From: Mactra quadrangularis | Lineage: Eukaryota > Mollusca > Bivalvia > Venerida > Mactridae | Assembly: GCA_025267735.1 (NCBI GenBank) | Contig: CM046301.1 | Location: forward strand, 60,841,872 to 60,905,871 | Length of the DNA: 64,000 bases | Reading direction: 5' to 3' | Shown: in pieces, positions 1 to 13,900 of the stretch | Layout of the letters: the number at the start of each line of letters is the position of its first letter | Numbering within the stretch: position 1 is the stretch's first letter | The notes under the pieces: generated by a model | What the model saw: the letters and a program-made list of their open reading frames with translations, nothing else | Told to the model about the DNA's origin: nothing | Databases searched by the model: none | Translations under genes and position numbers: made by a program

Positions 1-599
1 AGAGGTTTACACCTTCATGAGTTCATACGGAAATATAACTTCATTTGTCTTTGGTATTACTTTTGTTAATACTAGATAACTAGGAAGCACAGATTACCAA
101 TTAACAGAACCACACTAATCTTATAATGGACCAACCCGGTTCACTTTTTGTGTATACAATGTAGATTTTGGTAAATTATGCTAATGTCTAATAATACCAC
201 AAGAATTAAATCAAGCCTAATATGTTATTTTGGCACATCAAAATTGTAGGAATGTAAAATTTTCTTCCTGTCCTACCTGCTCTCTACGGATCAATCTTCA
301 TATTTTACACTACAAAGACACGTATGACGTCACAAATCAACATAAGGTGTGTAGAGAGAGTAAATGTTCAGTTTACGGTCTAAGACAGAGTGCAGTTATC
401 ATATTTCTGAACAATGGATTGTGTCATTGTAATTTCTAATGCCGTATGTTAGCAAGAATACATTACTGCTTTACCGTAACAGTGAAATTTGCTGATTTAT
501 TTTGCTATTTAGAACTCAAATTTCTAACTTTTAGTTCAATTTCTACTTGGTCTAGTGTGAAAACTTCTGATTTTCCGAAATTTATGATGCGTTCATTTC

Positions 600-1080
600 A
601 AGGTGCGGACGCATTTTTTTAAATTTTATTTTGATTTTAAGGTGCGAGAAATCAGACGAACATAACGATTAATTTGTTGCGGTCTATTAAAAAAACAACA
701 AAAAAAAAAAACATTTATGAAATTCGCTTCGCGCTGTCACTAAACCTCTACGGACACCCATCCAAAGATTAACCTTACATTTCGTTGCTTAACTACGATA
801 AATGTCCAGCGCTTTACGCTCTCAAAGTAAACCCCTTCTGCTGCACTATTTCTTGATCGCATTGACTCATTGATTTCTATTGAGTTGAAGGTGTTGTTCG
901 TTCTTTTTCAACTTTCCCAGAGCGCTGACATAGAAAGGAATTCTTTGAAAAGAATTCCTTCCAAAAATCGATATTCCACTGTTTTGAAACAATGAAAATA
1001 ACTTTGTTATTTTTCACTGTTTGGATGCGCCGTTCTGATGACATGTCATATTTAAACTTAAAAACGCCAGTTTTAAGCAT
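600..1080. repeat. Dispersed repeat, copy 1
   Basis: Shares GTGTTGTTCGTTCTTTTTCA, GAGCGC(T/C)GACATAGA and an AATCTGACGAACAT-like block, in the same order, with 12020-12545. No coding content. Confidence 0.5.
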
Positions 1081-1095
1081 ATAATAAACAGATTT

Positions 1096-1231
1096 TTTAT
1101 TTCGGAGTAAGATCTATTTATTTTACTCGTGAGCTATTGATATTATATTATCACTCGTGGCTACGCCACTCGTGAAAATATTGCATCCTTAGCTAACTCG
1201 TGAATAAAATTCGATCTTACACCGAAATAAA
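1096..1231. mobile_element. Short foldback MITE
   Basis: TTTATTTCGGAGTAAGATCT at the left matches the inverted right end (..GATCTTACACCGAAATAAA). The centre GTGGCTACGCCAC is itself a palindrome with ACTCGTGA repeats at both sides. Confidence 0.7.
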
Positions 1232-1418
1232 CAAATATCCTCATTATATTTCTAATGGTATACAAATAAAAGGTGATTGGAATATTTCATAATTTACAAT
1301 CGCATGAAAAAACAGATTCGTATACATGTTGCCTTTATTATTCGTTTATATTATTTTACTTAAATTGCTTAAGGTTGATAGGTTTTTTAAAGTACTAAAT
1401 TGTAATGACTTTCCTCTA

Positions 1419-1718
1419 GTTAAAGTTAAAAGTTAAAGTGCGGTTTACAGTCTGCTTCCATCTACATGTTCAGCCGACTTTACAATCTTGTACGATAACT
1501 CCTGATCATTGAAATCACCCTCAGGCGGGCGATCCCTCACAGTACCCATTTACACCTGGGTGGAGTGGAACAATTGTAGGTTAATTTCTTGCTCAAGAAA
1601 ATTAGCAATGACCCTAGTGGGGATCGAACCCGGGATCTCTCGATCTCTAAGCGCGCGTCCTACAACTAGACCACTCTCGATCTCTAAGCGCGCGTCCTAC
1701 AACTAGACCACAGCTCCT
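1419..1718 (-). repeat. tRNA-derived SINE downstream of gene A
   Basis: B-box-like GGATCGAACCCGGG in reverse orientation near 1620 and a GTTAAAGTTAAAAGTTAAAG tail at 1419. The tRNA head end (TCTCTAAGCGCGCGTCCTAC) is tandemly duplicated about 37 bp apart. Confidence 0.7.
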
Positions 1719-1827
1719 ACTCTAGATCTGTCCATTTCCGCGTATCCAAACACCTTCGAGATGAACTTTTTGTAACGTGTTTGATACTTTTAATAAAACA
1801 AACATATTTATAGTCTGCGCTTTGAAA

Positions 1828-1940
1828 CTATGAACCTGTTGGTTTTGTGGATGTTACTGTTGTGGCCACCAATGTATTAGAGTTATTACAGTTTATATTA
1901 CATAAATCATCTGTACAGCAACCCACGTGACAAATACCAT
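1828..1940 (-). CDS. Gene A exon 8: end of Ly6/uPAR domain 2 and stop
   Basis: Acceptor TTTCAG. Encodes DGICHVGCCTDDLCNINC, then a Thr-rich start (..VATTVTSTKPTGS) and TAG. Homology with gene B exon 8 holds up to the KPT codons and then breaks abruptly. Gene B carries on into an EGF domain in the same exon. This is a truncation or lineage-specific 3' end. Confidence 0.75.
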
Positions 1941-4900
1941 CTGAAATGAAAAGAAAATTGGTAAAATATGCGCTTAACTAACTAAATTACCGTTTTATGC
2001 AAACTATTGTCGTTGTAAAATGACCATAACTTGGATTGACACAGCTTTTAACCCAATAAAAATACATACTTCCATTTAGCTAAATTTTAAGCAAAAATAT
2101 ATCGTAATGTGTCAATGCCTGACTATAATACAGTATATTTTACAAATCAAATGACAACATCTCATGTTTATTTAAAGACAAGACAGAATTACGATATTTC
2201 AGTTGTCTTACTGGCCATAATTAACCACCAATAGTACTTAGTTAATGCTACTATCGCGGTAATATATTTTTACTGATTTACATATTAATTGCATAAATTA
2301 TTTTACTTTATCAATTCTAGGATGAATGCACAACAAATAATACATTTGAGTATGATATGCAGTTTTAGCTGATAAGGTCATATCATACAACATCTTCGTC
2401 AGACCAGCAGTAATAGATGAATATCAACTGACAAAGTTGAAGGATAATAAGCCACTATCTCAACTTGTGATAAAATATACTGACACGAAAAATAATCTAT
2501 ACACACAGTAAAAGACAAATTTCACATTCAAAATTAAATTCAATGTAGGTATATTTGGTATCATTCTTTAGCGAAATCTATGTGCCACATATCTATGTAA
2601 ATTTCATTGAATTTCAGTCAATATTTTAAGCATAATTTACGTTTAAAGAGAGAGAGACGAAAAGTAAAAGTTGCAAAGAAGAACAGAACATATCTTTTAT
2701 TTCGTCACAGTTTACATAGTAAAAACATGTGAACAAATTTTAACATAAATACATGAATACAACATGACGGTACAATTTCAAAAGTTAAGAATTGGCCTTT
2801 ATTAATATAAACAAAATAAATTCAAGTTACAGGATTGTCAAGTGTAGGGAAATGTACAAAGTATTTAGGACTATTTCATTGCCAGATGTCATTATTTTGT
2901 TAAGTTTAACTACATTTGGTCTGTTATAATATTTACATGGAATAAATTCCTTTCTTAGCTCACGGAAAAAAGGACAAATAAGAAGATAATGCATTTCGTT
3001 TCCAAGAACATAAGTGCATAGTGTGCATATTCTTTCATTGTGAGTAATATTGTACTAGCGGCCCAAATCTATTGGGAGTCTATTGTTACCTATTCTGAAA
3101 TGAAAGAGTTGAATACGCTGGGATGGAGATAAAATGTCAAGGTAGGTTGCATACTTTACACTGTTTTTGAATAATTTGTACATTTTTCCCTTACAGGAAG
3201 AGTTTAAGTCAGCATTCCTTTTTTGCTTAAATTGGCTGATAAATACTTGTTTTATTTGTTTTGAAAGGTTGGGTGTAGGGTATTGCTGATTTAACCATGC
3301 ATACATGTAAGAAAAGCCGGTATTGTCAAGAATTGACTTTATAAAGCTCAACATTTAAAGTTTTTCTGTGATTGGTACATATATTAGTAACACAAATGTG
3401 ATATTTTTAGTTTATTTTTGCTATTTAATAGTTTATCCCAGAATGTAAACATTTTATGCTTTATTATAATATCTATTGGATAACGGCCTTCTTCTGCATA
3501 TAACATGTAGCGTGGAGTACTTTTCTTTGATTTAGGTATAATTCTAAGGTAGTTACAGTGTACTTGTTCAAGTAGATCTAAATTTTCAAAAAAGTAGTTT
3601 CACATCTATAAGTTAGAATAGGTAAAATCGTGTGGTCGAATAACTTTAGTTTTAAATCAAGAGGGAGATTAAGATTATTTACCTTAATAAGAACTTGAAT
3701 CATAGTTTTGTTTGCTTGTGTTACTAAATGTTTTCTACACTTAAGGAAATTTCTAGAAAATGAAAAGTAGGTTCCAAAATATTTATATTCTTTCACAGTT
3801 TCAATTAGAGTGTTGTTTAAATAGAATTTAATTTGGTTAGGTTTATTGGATCCAAAAACAATGACTTTTGTTTTATTAAAATTTATGGTTAGTTTCCAAT
3901 TAACACAATATGCATAAAAATCATTTAACTTTTTTGGAATTTATGTTCACCATCGGCAAGTAATACATCATCATCTGCGTATAACGGGACAAAGCAGACG
4001 TTCTCGATTTTTCTTTGTTTGTATTAACATAGTCATAGGAAAGTAGTTTAATAATCCCACCGACGACATAAGACGTTACGGCAAGTCTTTGCGTTTACGA
4101 ATGCTTGCCGTGATTCGTAGACGTGGTTATTATTAAACTCTCTTCCTAAGTTAATACAAAGGAGAAAAAAAACTTCCACAACTTTTACTTTTCGTCTCTC
4201 TCTATTTATACGTTAATCTTGCTTAAGATATTAACTGAAATTTAATGAAATTTACATAGATATGTGGCACATAGATTTTGCTAAAGAATGATACCATACC
4301 TACATTGAATTTAACTTTGAATGTGGAATTTGTCTTTCACTGAGTGTATAGTTTTTTGCGTGTCAATATACAATCTATATCAGTCTAAATGTGGAAATAT
4401 CAAGGACACAATTGTTATCTAGTTCATATAGAAGATAACTAGATCACTTGGTGCAATAATCTTAAGTATTTCTTTTTATATGGATAAACAAACATTAGTT
4501 TGGCCACGACCGTTGTACAAGACATATTCGCTAAACGCTTGCGATAGCAAAATCTTTCATACAAATCAAAGATTAAATAGATTTATCTCCATAAAGTGAG
4601 AAACAATCACGTGTATGTGATAATTATACGGATTTAAAAACAGAACAGAAATGCTTACTTTGAGATAATGCCGTCTATAATAAACAAATATAACAGTGGA
4701 TAAATATTAATTGAAACACAGTAAATTACCATTTCTTTGAGTAGCAGTTAACTGGTTCATCTCCTCTTCGCATTTCTGAATATATAAAAACGACAGTTTA
4801 AATTAAATATCATTACATTGTCATAGAATGACCAGCTTAGTTTCAGACAAAATAAAAATCCTATCCATATAGCTAGATAAGTATGTAATTAAATTTTAAA

Positions 4901-7900
4901 TTAAATACCATTTAAGTTAAATACATTATAGTATATGTACACGATCATCTGACGTTAAATGATCCGATTTTTGTGAACGAGATGTTTTCTAACAACTATC
5001 GAAGTAGTTTATGATTATACACCAACCCACCTCCATGAAAAAAAATAAAAACTGCAATGACTATTGTATTATAAGGACATAATAACTACTTTATAGAAAT
5101 AGTTTACCTTTAACGCCATTTGGACTTATTTAAAGATAAAAAATGGTATTATACGAAATAAATGCATAATTCATAAATACACTAAATGATTACGAATTTG
5201 GTAGGGGACGAATCTTTCGAATAAGATGTTTACTAACATACATCAAAAAAGTTTATAAATATGCACTTACGGTTCTTAGTTCACACGTTGTTTGGTATCT
5301 TTTTACACCAGTCACTGTGTTGTTGACCTCACGAATCATGCAAACCTGTTGTTAAATATCATATTTTAGTATTGATAAATTTCATTCAACTATCAGTGGC
5401 GCATGCATTAACCCCGCTAATTTAAATCAATAGTGATTTTAATACTGACTACAGTAAAATACGTGGAGTTAATGTATGCGCCACCGATAGTTGAATGAAT
5501 TAACAATATCAATTCTGTAAAAAACGAACGAAATTATAACAAAGTTCCATGTCTTACATAAAATAGCATTTTCAAGTAGACTATTGTCTTAAGCAAAACA
5601 TTGTCACATGACCTTTATTTGAACACGACTTCTCTGAACAGTATTCTGATTAGGTGCCGTGAAAACGAGCAATCAATCGAGCTCAGCACCAATCTACAGG
5701 ATAAGTGTTATGCGGAAACGATTGTAAACACAACCGATGTCGACCTTTTATTATTAATTACCTGAAAACATCGAGCATTCAGAAAAAAACAAAATGATAG
5801 TAAAATGTTAAAGCTCATTTTGTCCTTGTAAAACACTTCAATATTATAGAAAGAAGATAATAAAGTCCGCTAATTAAAAGGCTAACTTCTAATACACTGG
5901 AATGAAACTAATACCTCATCCTGACCACACATTTTTATAGAATCACAATCATCGACAGTCTGCTGACTTGGACAATTATAACATATTGATCCTCTTGATG
6001 TAGGGTAGCCTGTAAAACAGTTAGACGTAATATAATACTGAAGATGTATGCAGTAAATTTATGCAATAAGAACCACATTATACAGATTGAAAAAAAGGTG
6101 TTTACTGGCATGGCATTTTCTGAGATTGCATTAATGTCATTCAATTCCTGACCTAGAAATACTCCAAACAGTATAATAAGAATGCACATAAATAATGTAA
6201 TATACTGTTTTTTGCAGTATGATTCACTGTATGCTCAGTATATTTATTACAAAATAACTGTTGTAACGGTTGGCATAATACTATTATTGTTGAAATTATC
6301 ATTGTGTGTTACAGTATTTGGCAAAGAATGAAAAACGGAATTTAAAAAACATATCAGGAACACCAATAGTAAAACACACAGACCTCCTACACTGACATAT
6401 CTTTTGTTATAAAATACACCGCAACCAAATAACGACAACAGTAATCTAAGGGGTTTCGTTTTGAGAAATGATTTTGTGACATTGGCATGTTTAATGAAAG
6501 CATGTATTATCAACATCATTTAAACATGAATAGGGCGTTATACATGTATTAAGAAAAAAGTTTTACTACAAAAAATCACCTTGAGTGTTACAACCTTTAC
6601 TATTACAAAGGTCATCTTGACAACATTTTGAACATACAAGAATACTGTCTGACTGGATATTATCATCTGCAGGGTCCGACTGTCCACATTGCTACAATAG
6701 GTAGAAAAAATGCTAAATAGTTTTGGTAAAAAATAATGAAAAGAAGAATACACATACAAAACAATACTATTCATTTAAAAAAAAGGAGTTATAAAAGAGA
6801 ATTGTTAAAATTCAGCAACCCATCTTCATGTATTATATGAAATTTTGGGGATCTTTTTTCAAAATATTTTTATTGCCTATTGTACAATGTTACAAGTATT
6901 ACTATGATGTTTTGTAAATATTTCATCAAATGTATATACATGTATTTATCATATGTAATTTATTTTCTTATCCTACATAAGCCATATACAATGTACAAGC
7001 ATTTAAATGTAAATATACACTGGAGTCCAAAAGTTTCTTTACACATGTTAAAATTTGATGTTTTTTTAATAATAATGCTTAGATGTCCTTATCAGTTTCA
7101 CAACTATTAAACAGTTTAACACGAACCGTCAGTTATGTTCTTTTATATATCATACATATGCAATAAAATATAAAACAAAATGTGTCAGCAATAATTGTTC
7201 AATAAAAAATAAAAAGCAAAGCGCTGAAGGCACTGGATTTGTTCGGGTTTGAAAATTGAAATTAGATTTCCACTTCCTAGTTTAGTGATATTAGTTTTAT
7301 AGGTAGACCGGCATTGTTTCGATTCAAAACACTTCACACAAAACTATAAATACAGCAGGTAAACCGGACAGACGAAGACACTTTCATTTTTTCCACACAA
7401 TCAACAATTCAATAACTGCCGCTTAAAAGTTATCATTCATGCAAATTTATTCTACTCCATCTGTATGAAAAATAGATGTAAAGTCTATTATCCAGAAATC
7501 ATTCAAAGTCATCAACTTTGATCTTAATTTTTTTCCTATAGAACCATTCTATAACATAAGACGATGTAACATCTCTACTGACAACTGGCACACACGACGG
7601 GTTGTGACTGAATCGTTGATACTATTCTTTTACATAAAATGACATAATCATCCCTACTGTAACGCACAACATAGCAGCGAATATTCTTACGCTTAAAATA
7701 TAGGATTACTAGAGTAATAATGCGCCCGTCATAGAAGACGATCTTTTTAAATTGCTCTATACATATACACTGAGGAACTACTTTTGGATTCGGTAAATTT
7801 TCAAAGTGGGAAAAGGTCCGAAATACGGTAAATATAATTGTTTAGGGCTGTTGTCCCGAAAAAAGAAAAAAAAACATGAAAATAATACATATGCAAAGAA

Positions 7901-10900
7901 ACGTTTGAACCCCAGTGTACACGTACGAATAAGCCGGTGAACTGGTAACTCTTTGAAATAAAGATACACAAGCTATGGTACATTTCTGTTAATGATTTAT
8001 TGGACATTCTTGTATCTATATTTGTATAATTTATTATCTCTTTAATGTATTATTTATGTACTATTATAAATCATATAAATTTACCAAATTATCTCTACAT
8101 CCCATATTGTATCTTATATGTCCACCAACGGTAACGTAAGACTCAAGAAAACATTGCTGAAATAAGAAATAAATACACAAATTGTTACAGTACGATAAAA
8201 TTTATTGCATTAGATTGGAATTACCAAATTGGTTTTGTGTAGTTATTTGCAAAAACAAGCAAAGCATGAATTAATGCACATATATCGTCTTTATTGGATC
8301 AACATTGCATATCTATATGTACGTATATACGTATTGTCAAATGAACATTCATGCAGATGTTTAAATGATTTGTGTAAAATGAAATATATGTAAGGAAATG
8401 CATCTTAATTCTTGAAACAGAGTTTTGAAGACAATTATTTCTTTCATTTGATGAAATGTTTGGCCATTAAAATAATAAAAACAATAAGAATATTTCAACT
8501 TTTTATTGATTTCTAACATTTATACAAACCTTGACATATAAGATTATGATAAAACAATAAGTATGGCATTTCACTACAAAACCGTCAGAATTGTATTGTA
8601 ACATTAACCAGTATGTCGGTTAACAGTAACACCGCTAATAAATGCTTTATTTTAATTATTTTGGTATAGTTCATTAGTTCTAGTACCAAATGACCGATAA
8701 CAATCGAAGTAAAAAGGCATTTCATGTAATGATACATTTAGTTTATCGTCGATGAGTAAAATAACCCCTTAATATTATAAAATTATCAAAATAATCACTT
8801 TCTGGTGAGTTTATTGTTCCGCAACAAGCGTAAGCTCGGAACATACTTTGTGCACAGGAAACCAACAATCAATAATAAGTTCATACCTGATGGTCTCCAC
8901 ATGTTAATACTGTCCCACAATCTGTTGGATCAACCATATCGTCACAGGTCAAACATATTAAACCTAAGAAACAATAAGGGAACCTATTGATATTATCTGT
9001 CGTTTGTTAAATAATACAACTTGCTCAATTCCGAAATTAACAGAAACAAGAAATATCTTGACAAAAGGCGTTAAATCAGAAATACAACATCACGCTAAAT
9101 AACTAGCTCAAGACAAGCACGATGTTTATAGTACATTTACGAACAATCTGCACGATAACTTAATATATAAGTATTATCGTAAACATATGCAGTTATAGCA
9201 ATTCTCAGAAAGTGTCTTTTAGTAAGCAATCAGAGGATTGTTTACAAGTGACCGCATTTGCATATGCGTTTGTGTTTTCCAAGTGGTACGCCAGAAAGTG
9301 ATACTGAAATCGTTGCCATATCTTATTCTTACATAATTCGATTACGTGGACGGATAACATCGATTCGTACCGTAACATCAAATATGAACCCTATAAAAAT
9401 GAGAGGGATTATGCCTTGTGAGACCCCTTACACGTGTAATTCAATGGTTAAACCTATACTTAATCAAAGCACTGAAAGTACCGGGGTATTCATTGTGTTT
9501 AGATTTATTCAATTTCTGTTGGGTTTTATGCTGTGGCAACACCTTATATAGATTATATCACAGCGGTCAGTCCACCTACTCACTGTTCCTGAAGAAGCTT
9601 TATCTCAGGATTTAGCTGTTAACAAACTACTGGGTGCATACTTCGTCAGTGACTGACGACTGTCCTACATGACTTAGAATCAGGGGAAGGAGACAGAATG
9701 GCCGTAGAAATTATTAATGCTGTCGATTACATTTTTTTTCAAACTCTCTTCACAATAAAAATCTGCTTGAGTCATTTACAATATTGAACGATTGAATTTA
9801 CGTATTACTATGACTACTGTTGTAATTAGTCAAAGCTATTAACTGTAACAATATGACTATCACATTGTTTAATTAGTCTGTGTGTCAAAAAATTTCTAAT
9901 ATAGGAGAGATTTAAAACTATGTCATTGTTATCTGTTATGTGTGCTACGTAGTGCACATTTTTTAGTAAAGTTGGAATAACACCCTGCTGCTATTCTATG
10001 ATTTATATAGTAACTGAACAGAAAGTATTGTATTTAAACCCCATTTCTGCTTATCATAAATGTCTTAGAAATTAATTTTACCTGCACTGATGGTGTTTAA
10101 TGATGAAGGTTAAGATTTACAGATATTATTAAGAATTAATTGTATGATAAATTTCTTTTTTTTCATTCGATAAACTGATTTAACAAAGAGGTTAATGTTG
10201 TCAAGTGAATGGGGTTATTTTTTGGAAAATAGTTGAAAGTGTTTTATATGCACAAATTATCTATATTATGTAAGAAAATAAACAAATGTTAAGATTCAAA
10301 GTGTTATGCTAAGATTTAATACCCGAGTTCATTATAGTACACACAAACTAGAAAAGGTGATATATGTTCCAAACATTAATTATGTTGATGACTTCAACGA
10401 GTTCAAAGATACTATTTCGATATCACTCATTACCTTCTTATCATTCATAGTCAACTGTGTTTCATATTTCATTTTACAGGCCCATTATTCTACTGATCGA
10501 GGGGTCGTAGGTTTTATTCACGGGCGGGGCATACTTTCGTTGAGCTAAGTTATGAAATAATTTTTACGGTAATTCTCCCTCCTACCACTCAGTCATCGAT
10601 GCGATTTCTTTTTGGTTAACAGCTAGATCCAGAGATTTGCCTTTTCAGGAACAGTGAGTGGATGGACTGATCTCCGTGATATAACCTATACAATATGTGT
10701 TGCTATGGCGTTAAGGCCTCAATGAATTGATCATATGTTCTATGAATTTTGTCTCAAAAAATAGAGCGAGCCAGCGAAAGGCGAGGAATAAATGTGTGAT
10801 ATTTTCATGAGCATTTTTATACAAATGGAAAAATACATGTTAAATATGAACTTTATACAGAAAATCACATTATAGCATGTAGTTCAGAAAAGCATAATAA

Positions 10901-13900
10901 GTAACTTTTTAGTGTTTATACCAGTTGGTAATTTATTCAGCATATTGATGTGATACAATCATGTACATTCAAAGATGAAATATGTCAAAATCTTTCTTAC
11001 TTGAACTTTATTATTTTGATATTGGGGTACAGGGCATATAGTTTTGATTATTTTGCAGGTTGTTGTAAGAAAGATTATTTGCTGTTAACATACATAAATG
11101 CTTTTAATAAGGTACATACATCATAAATGACTGTATTTTGTTCCATTTGCATTTACTATACTGCATAGCTAATACATTAAGTGAATTCATTCAATATTAA
11201 CCTTTGATTAAATACTTCCAATATTTCTGTACAATTTAGAATCAGCTCGGCTAACATCATGATAGATCAAACCTGTTGATGTTGGTGTTTTAGTAAAGTC
11301 TTAATGTTATTGGGTAAATAAGAGAATGACTCAACAACATACAACTGCTCAATATAATTTAGTAATCCAGAATGAGTACCAGTTGAGCACCCCCGTAAAT
11401 ATAAATGGACGAGTCTTGTTGACTTTTTGAGTATAAATAAAGTTATATTATTTGGATGATATGGGAACAACTAAACAACAAACAACTACTAAGATATCTT
11501 AAGCCATCATGTATGAGGATTTTAGAGTCAGCATCCCTATAAAATAAAAATGGACCAAACTGGTAAACTTTAAAGTGAATAAATACAGGCTTGTCATTTA
11601 TGCCAACTATGCTATATAGACTAAACAAGAAACAACTGCAACATGTAAATATACATAAATTATGTGAAAGAAAACAATTACATCAGAACCCATCTAAAAT
11701 AAAAATTGACTAAACCTTTAGGTATATAAATATAGTCTTGGGGTACGTTATGCAAAATACAACTTTATTTCAAAATAAGTCGGTTGAGTATTTTGGGGCA
11801 TTAACAATTATAATGTTAAATATTCTACCCCGTCTTACCTGCTTGTCGTAAATAGTATTTTGAATTATTTTTACACAGCAGGGGGGACATGACGTCACAT
11901 AACTAGAGCTGTGTAGAGTTGATGAAAACATCAAGTTTACGTCAGTGTTCAACTGATGATCATGTGATGATAAAGTTTATGGTAAACGTGCATTGCATTT
12001 ATAATTGATGTTTTCATTTTATAAGTGAAAAGTAACTAGAGCAATTTTTTTTTTCATTTTCTGAATTTTAAGTGCGTAAATCTGACGAACATGATCAAAT
12101 TTTTGTAGCCTAAACCCCCCCCAGGATTCCAACTCGCAATCTCATGATTGATAGTCTGTCATGCTAACCACTACGCCACTGCCGCGTCAATGAAAGTATA
12201 GCTAAATTTATATACATATACAAGTGCATGACAGATAAAAATGCGCAATATACAAAATAACTTTTCTCCGTGCACAGATAGAATAAAGTTTGATTAATGC
12301 GAAAACATTGAATATCATAATTTTAACTATTTGTTTAAATTTGTATTTTTTTCAACTCGTCTGCAATTGATAGTATACACATTTTTCTGTTGCTTTATTA
12401 TTTTCTGGGTCGCAACAGAGTTCAATTATGTGTTGTTCGTTCTTTTTCAAATTTCTGAGAGCGCCGACATAGAGAGGAATTGTTTGCAAACAATTTCTTC
12501 CAATAATGTGAATGACTGTAAACTGCATTTAGAGAAACAGATTTAGTTTCGAGTACTTTCCTTCAATTCCTTTGTCTTCCGATGTCATTCAGCAAATGCG
12601 TAATTAAATTGACGCGTAGGAATACACAGATGATCGATGAAACAAAAGAACTATTTGCGAACTATTTTATTGTAGCGGAATTATCCGGATATGAATGCTG
12701 TTAGGTTTCGTTGATTAGATATAGGTCAATAGGTCAATATAGGACTCCGATCGGAATACCACTATTAATCTATTGGTAACAGAGTATTCATTGTTAACAC
12801 AATGAATACAAAAATGACGCTGTTGACACGGCGTTAGCTTTAATAAATAAATAAATAAATTCTTACAGAGATTTAGCGATCCATGAGCAGTGAGTAGGTT
12901 GACTGACCGCCGTTATATGACCTATATTATGTGTTTCTACGGCGTTAAAAATCCAATACATGATCGACTCAGTCAACACTGTTAGAAAATTAGTGTTCTA
13001 AATAACACTAGTCTAACTATCAACAACAGGGAGGTATGAATACATGTATATTCAGAAATGTTCTATTATTACCTATGTAAAACGAGAATGTAATATCCAT
13101 GGTCTTATCTACTTAACCACACGTACTGAACAATTGATTTTTATATTAAGAATATATACTTTGAAATAGTGCCACAATTTTGCCGACACTTCGAAATATA
13201 TATAATACACGAATCAAAATGTGAGACAGTTAATCTAAAAGCAATAGATCAAGCTTTTACGTACATATCAAGTAGTATTAATAACATGTTGAAAATAGTT
13301 TTAGATTCTCTATCTGTATTATTGGCTATAAAAAATCGTAGTTCAGACAATATACTTATTAAAAGTACCGAACTAAAATTACGTGATATTCTGATATCTA
13401 AAATAGTACACCTCTGCTGCATTCCAAGTCATATTGGAATACACGGAAATGAAAAAGTACACATTTAGCTAAAGAATCTTTAAACATTCAACCCTCAGAT
13501 ATCAAATTACCAAGCAGTGACTTCAAGTGTTCAATTAATACGGTAATTCAGTCAAAATGGCAAACAATGTAGAATAATGTTATATCTAATAAGTTACATG
13601 ACATAGAGCCAATCCTTGATTCACCTTCATCAATTATAATCGCTAATTGACGAGATCAAATAGTAATTACGCGATGTAGAATTGGTCATACCAGATAAAC
13701 ACATTCATACCTTCTCAAAAGGAGAGGAAGCACCTAAATGTATACCATGTGACGAGCATTTCAATGTTAAACACGTTCTCCTTGACAGTCAGGATCTTAA
13801 ATACATCCGTGACAACATTTTAAGGTTAACTCACTCAGAGAACTTTTTCAGTCGATACCATCATATGCGATAATTAACAATTTGTAAGAAATAAATTTAT

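Noticed and set aside
13169..13468. Host ribonuclease H
   Set aside because: The block order and the following CxxC..H, DLKxIR tail are those of a LINE ORF2, and the frame is broken.
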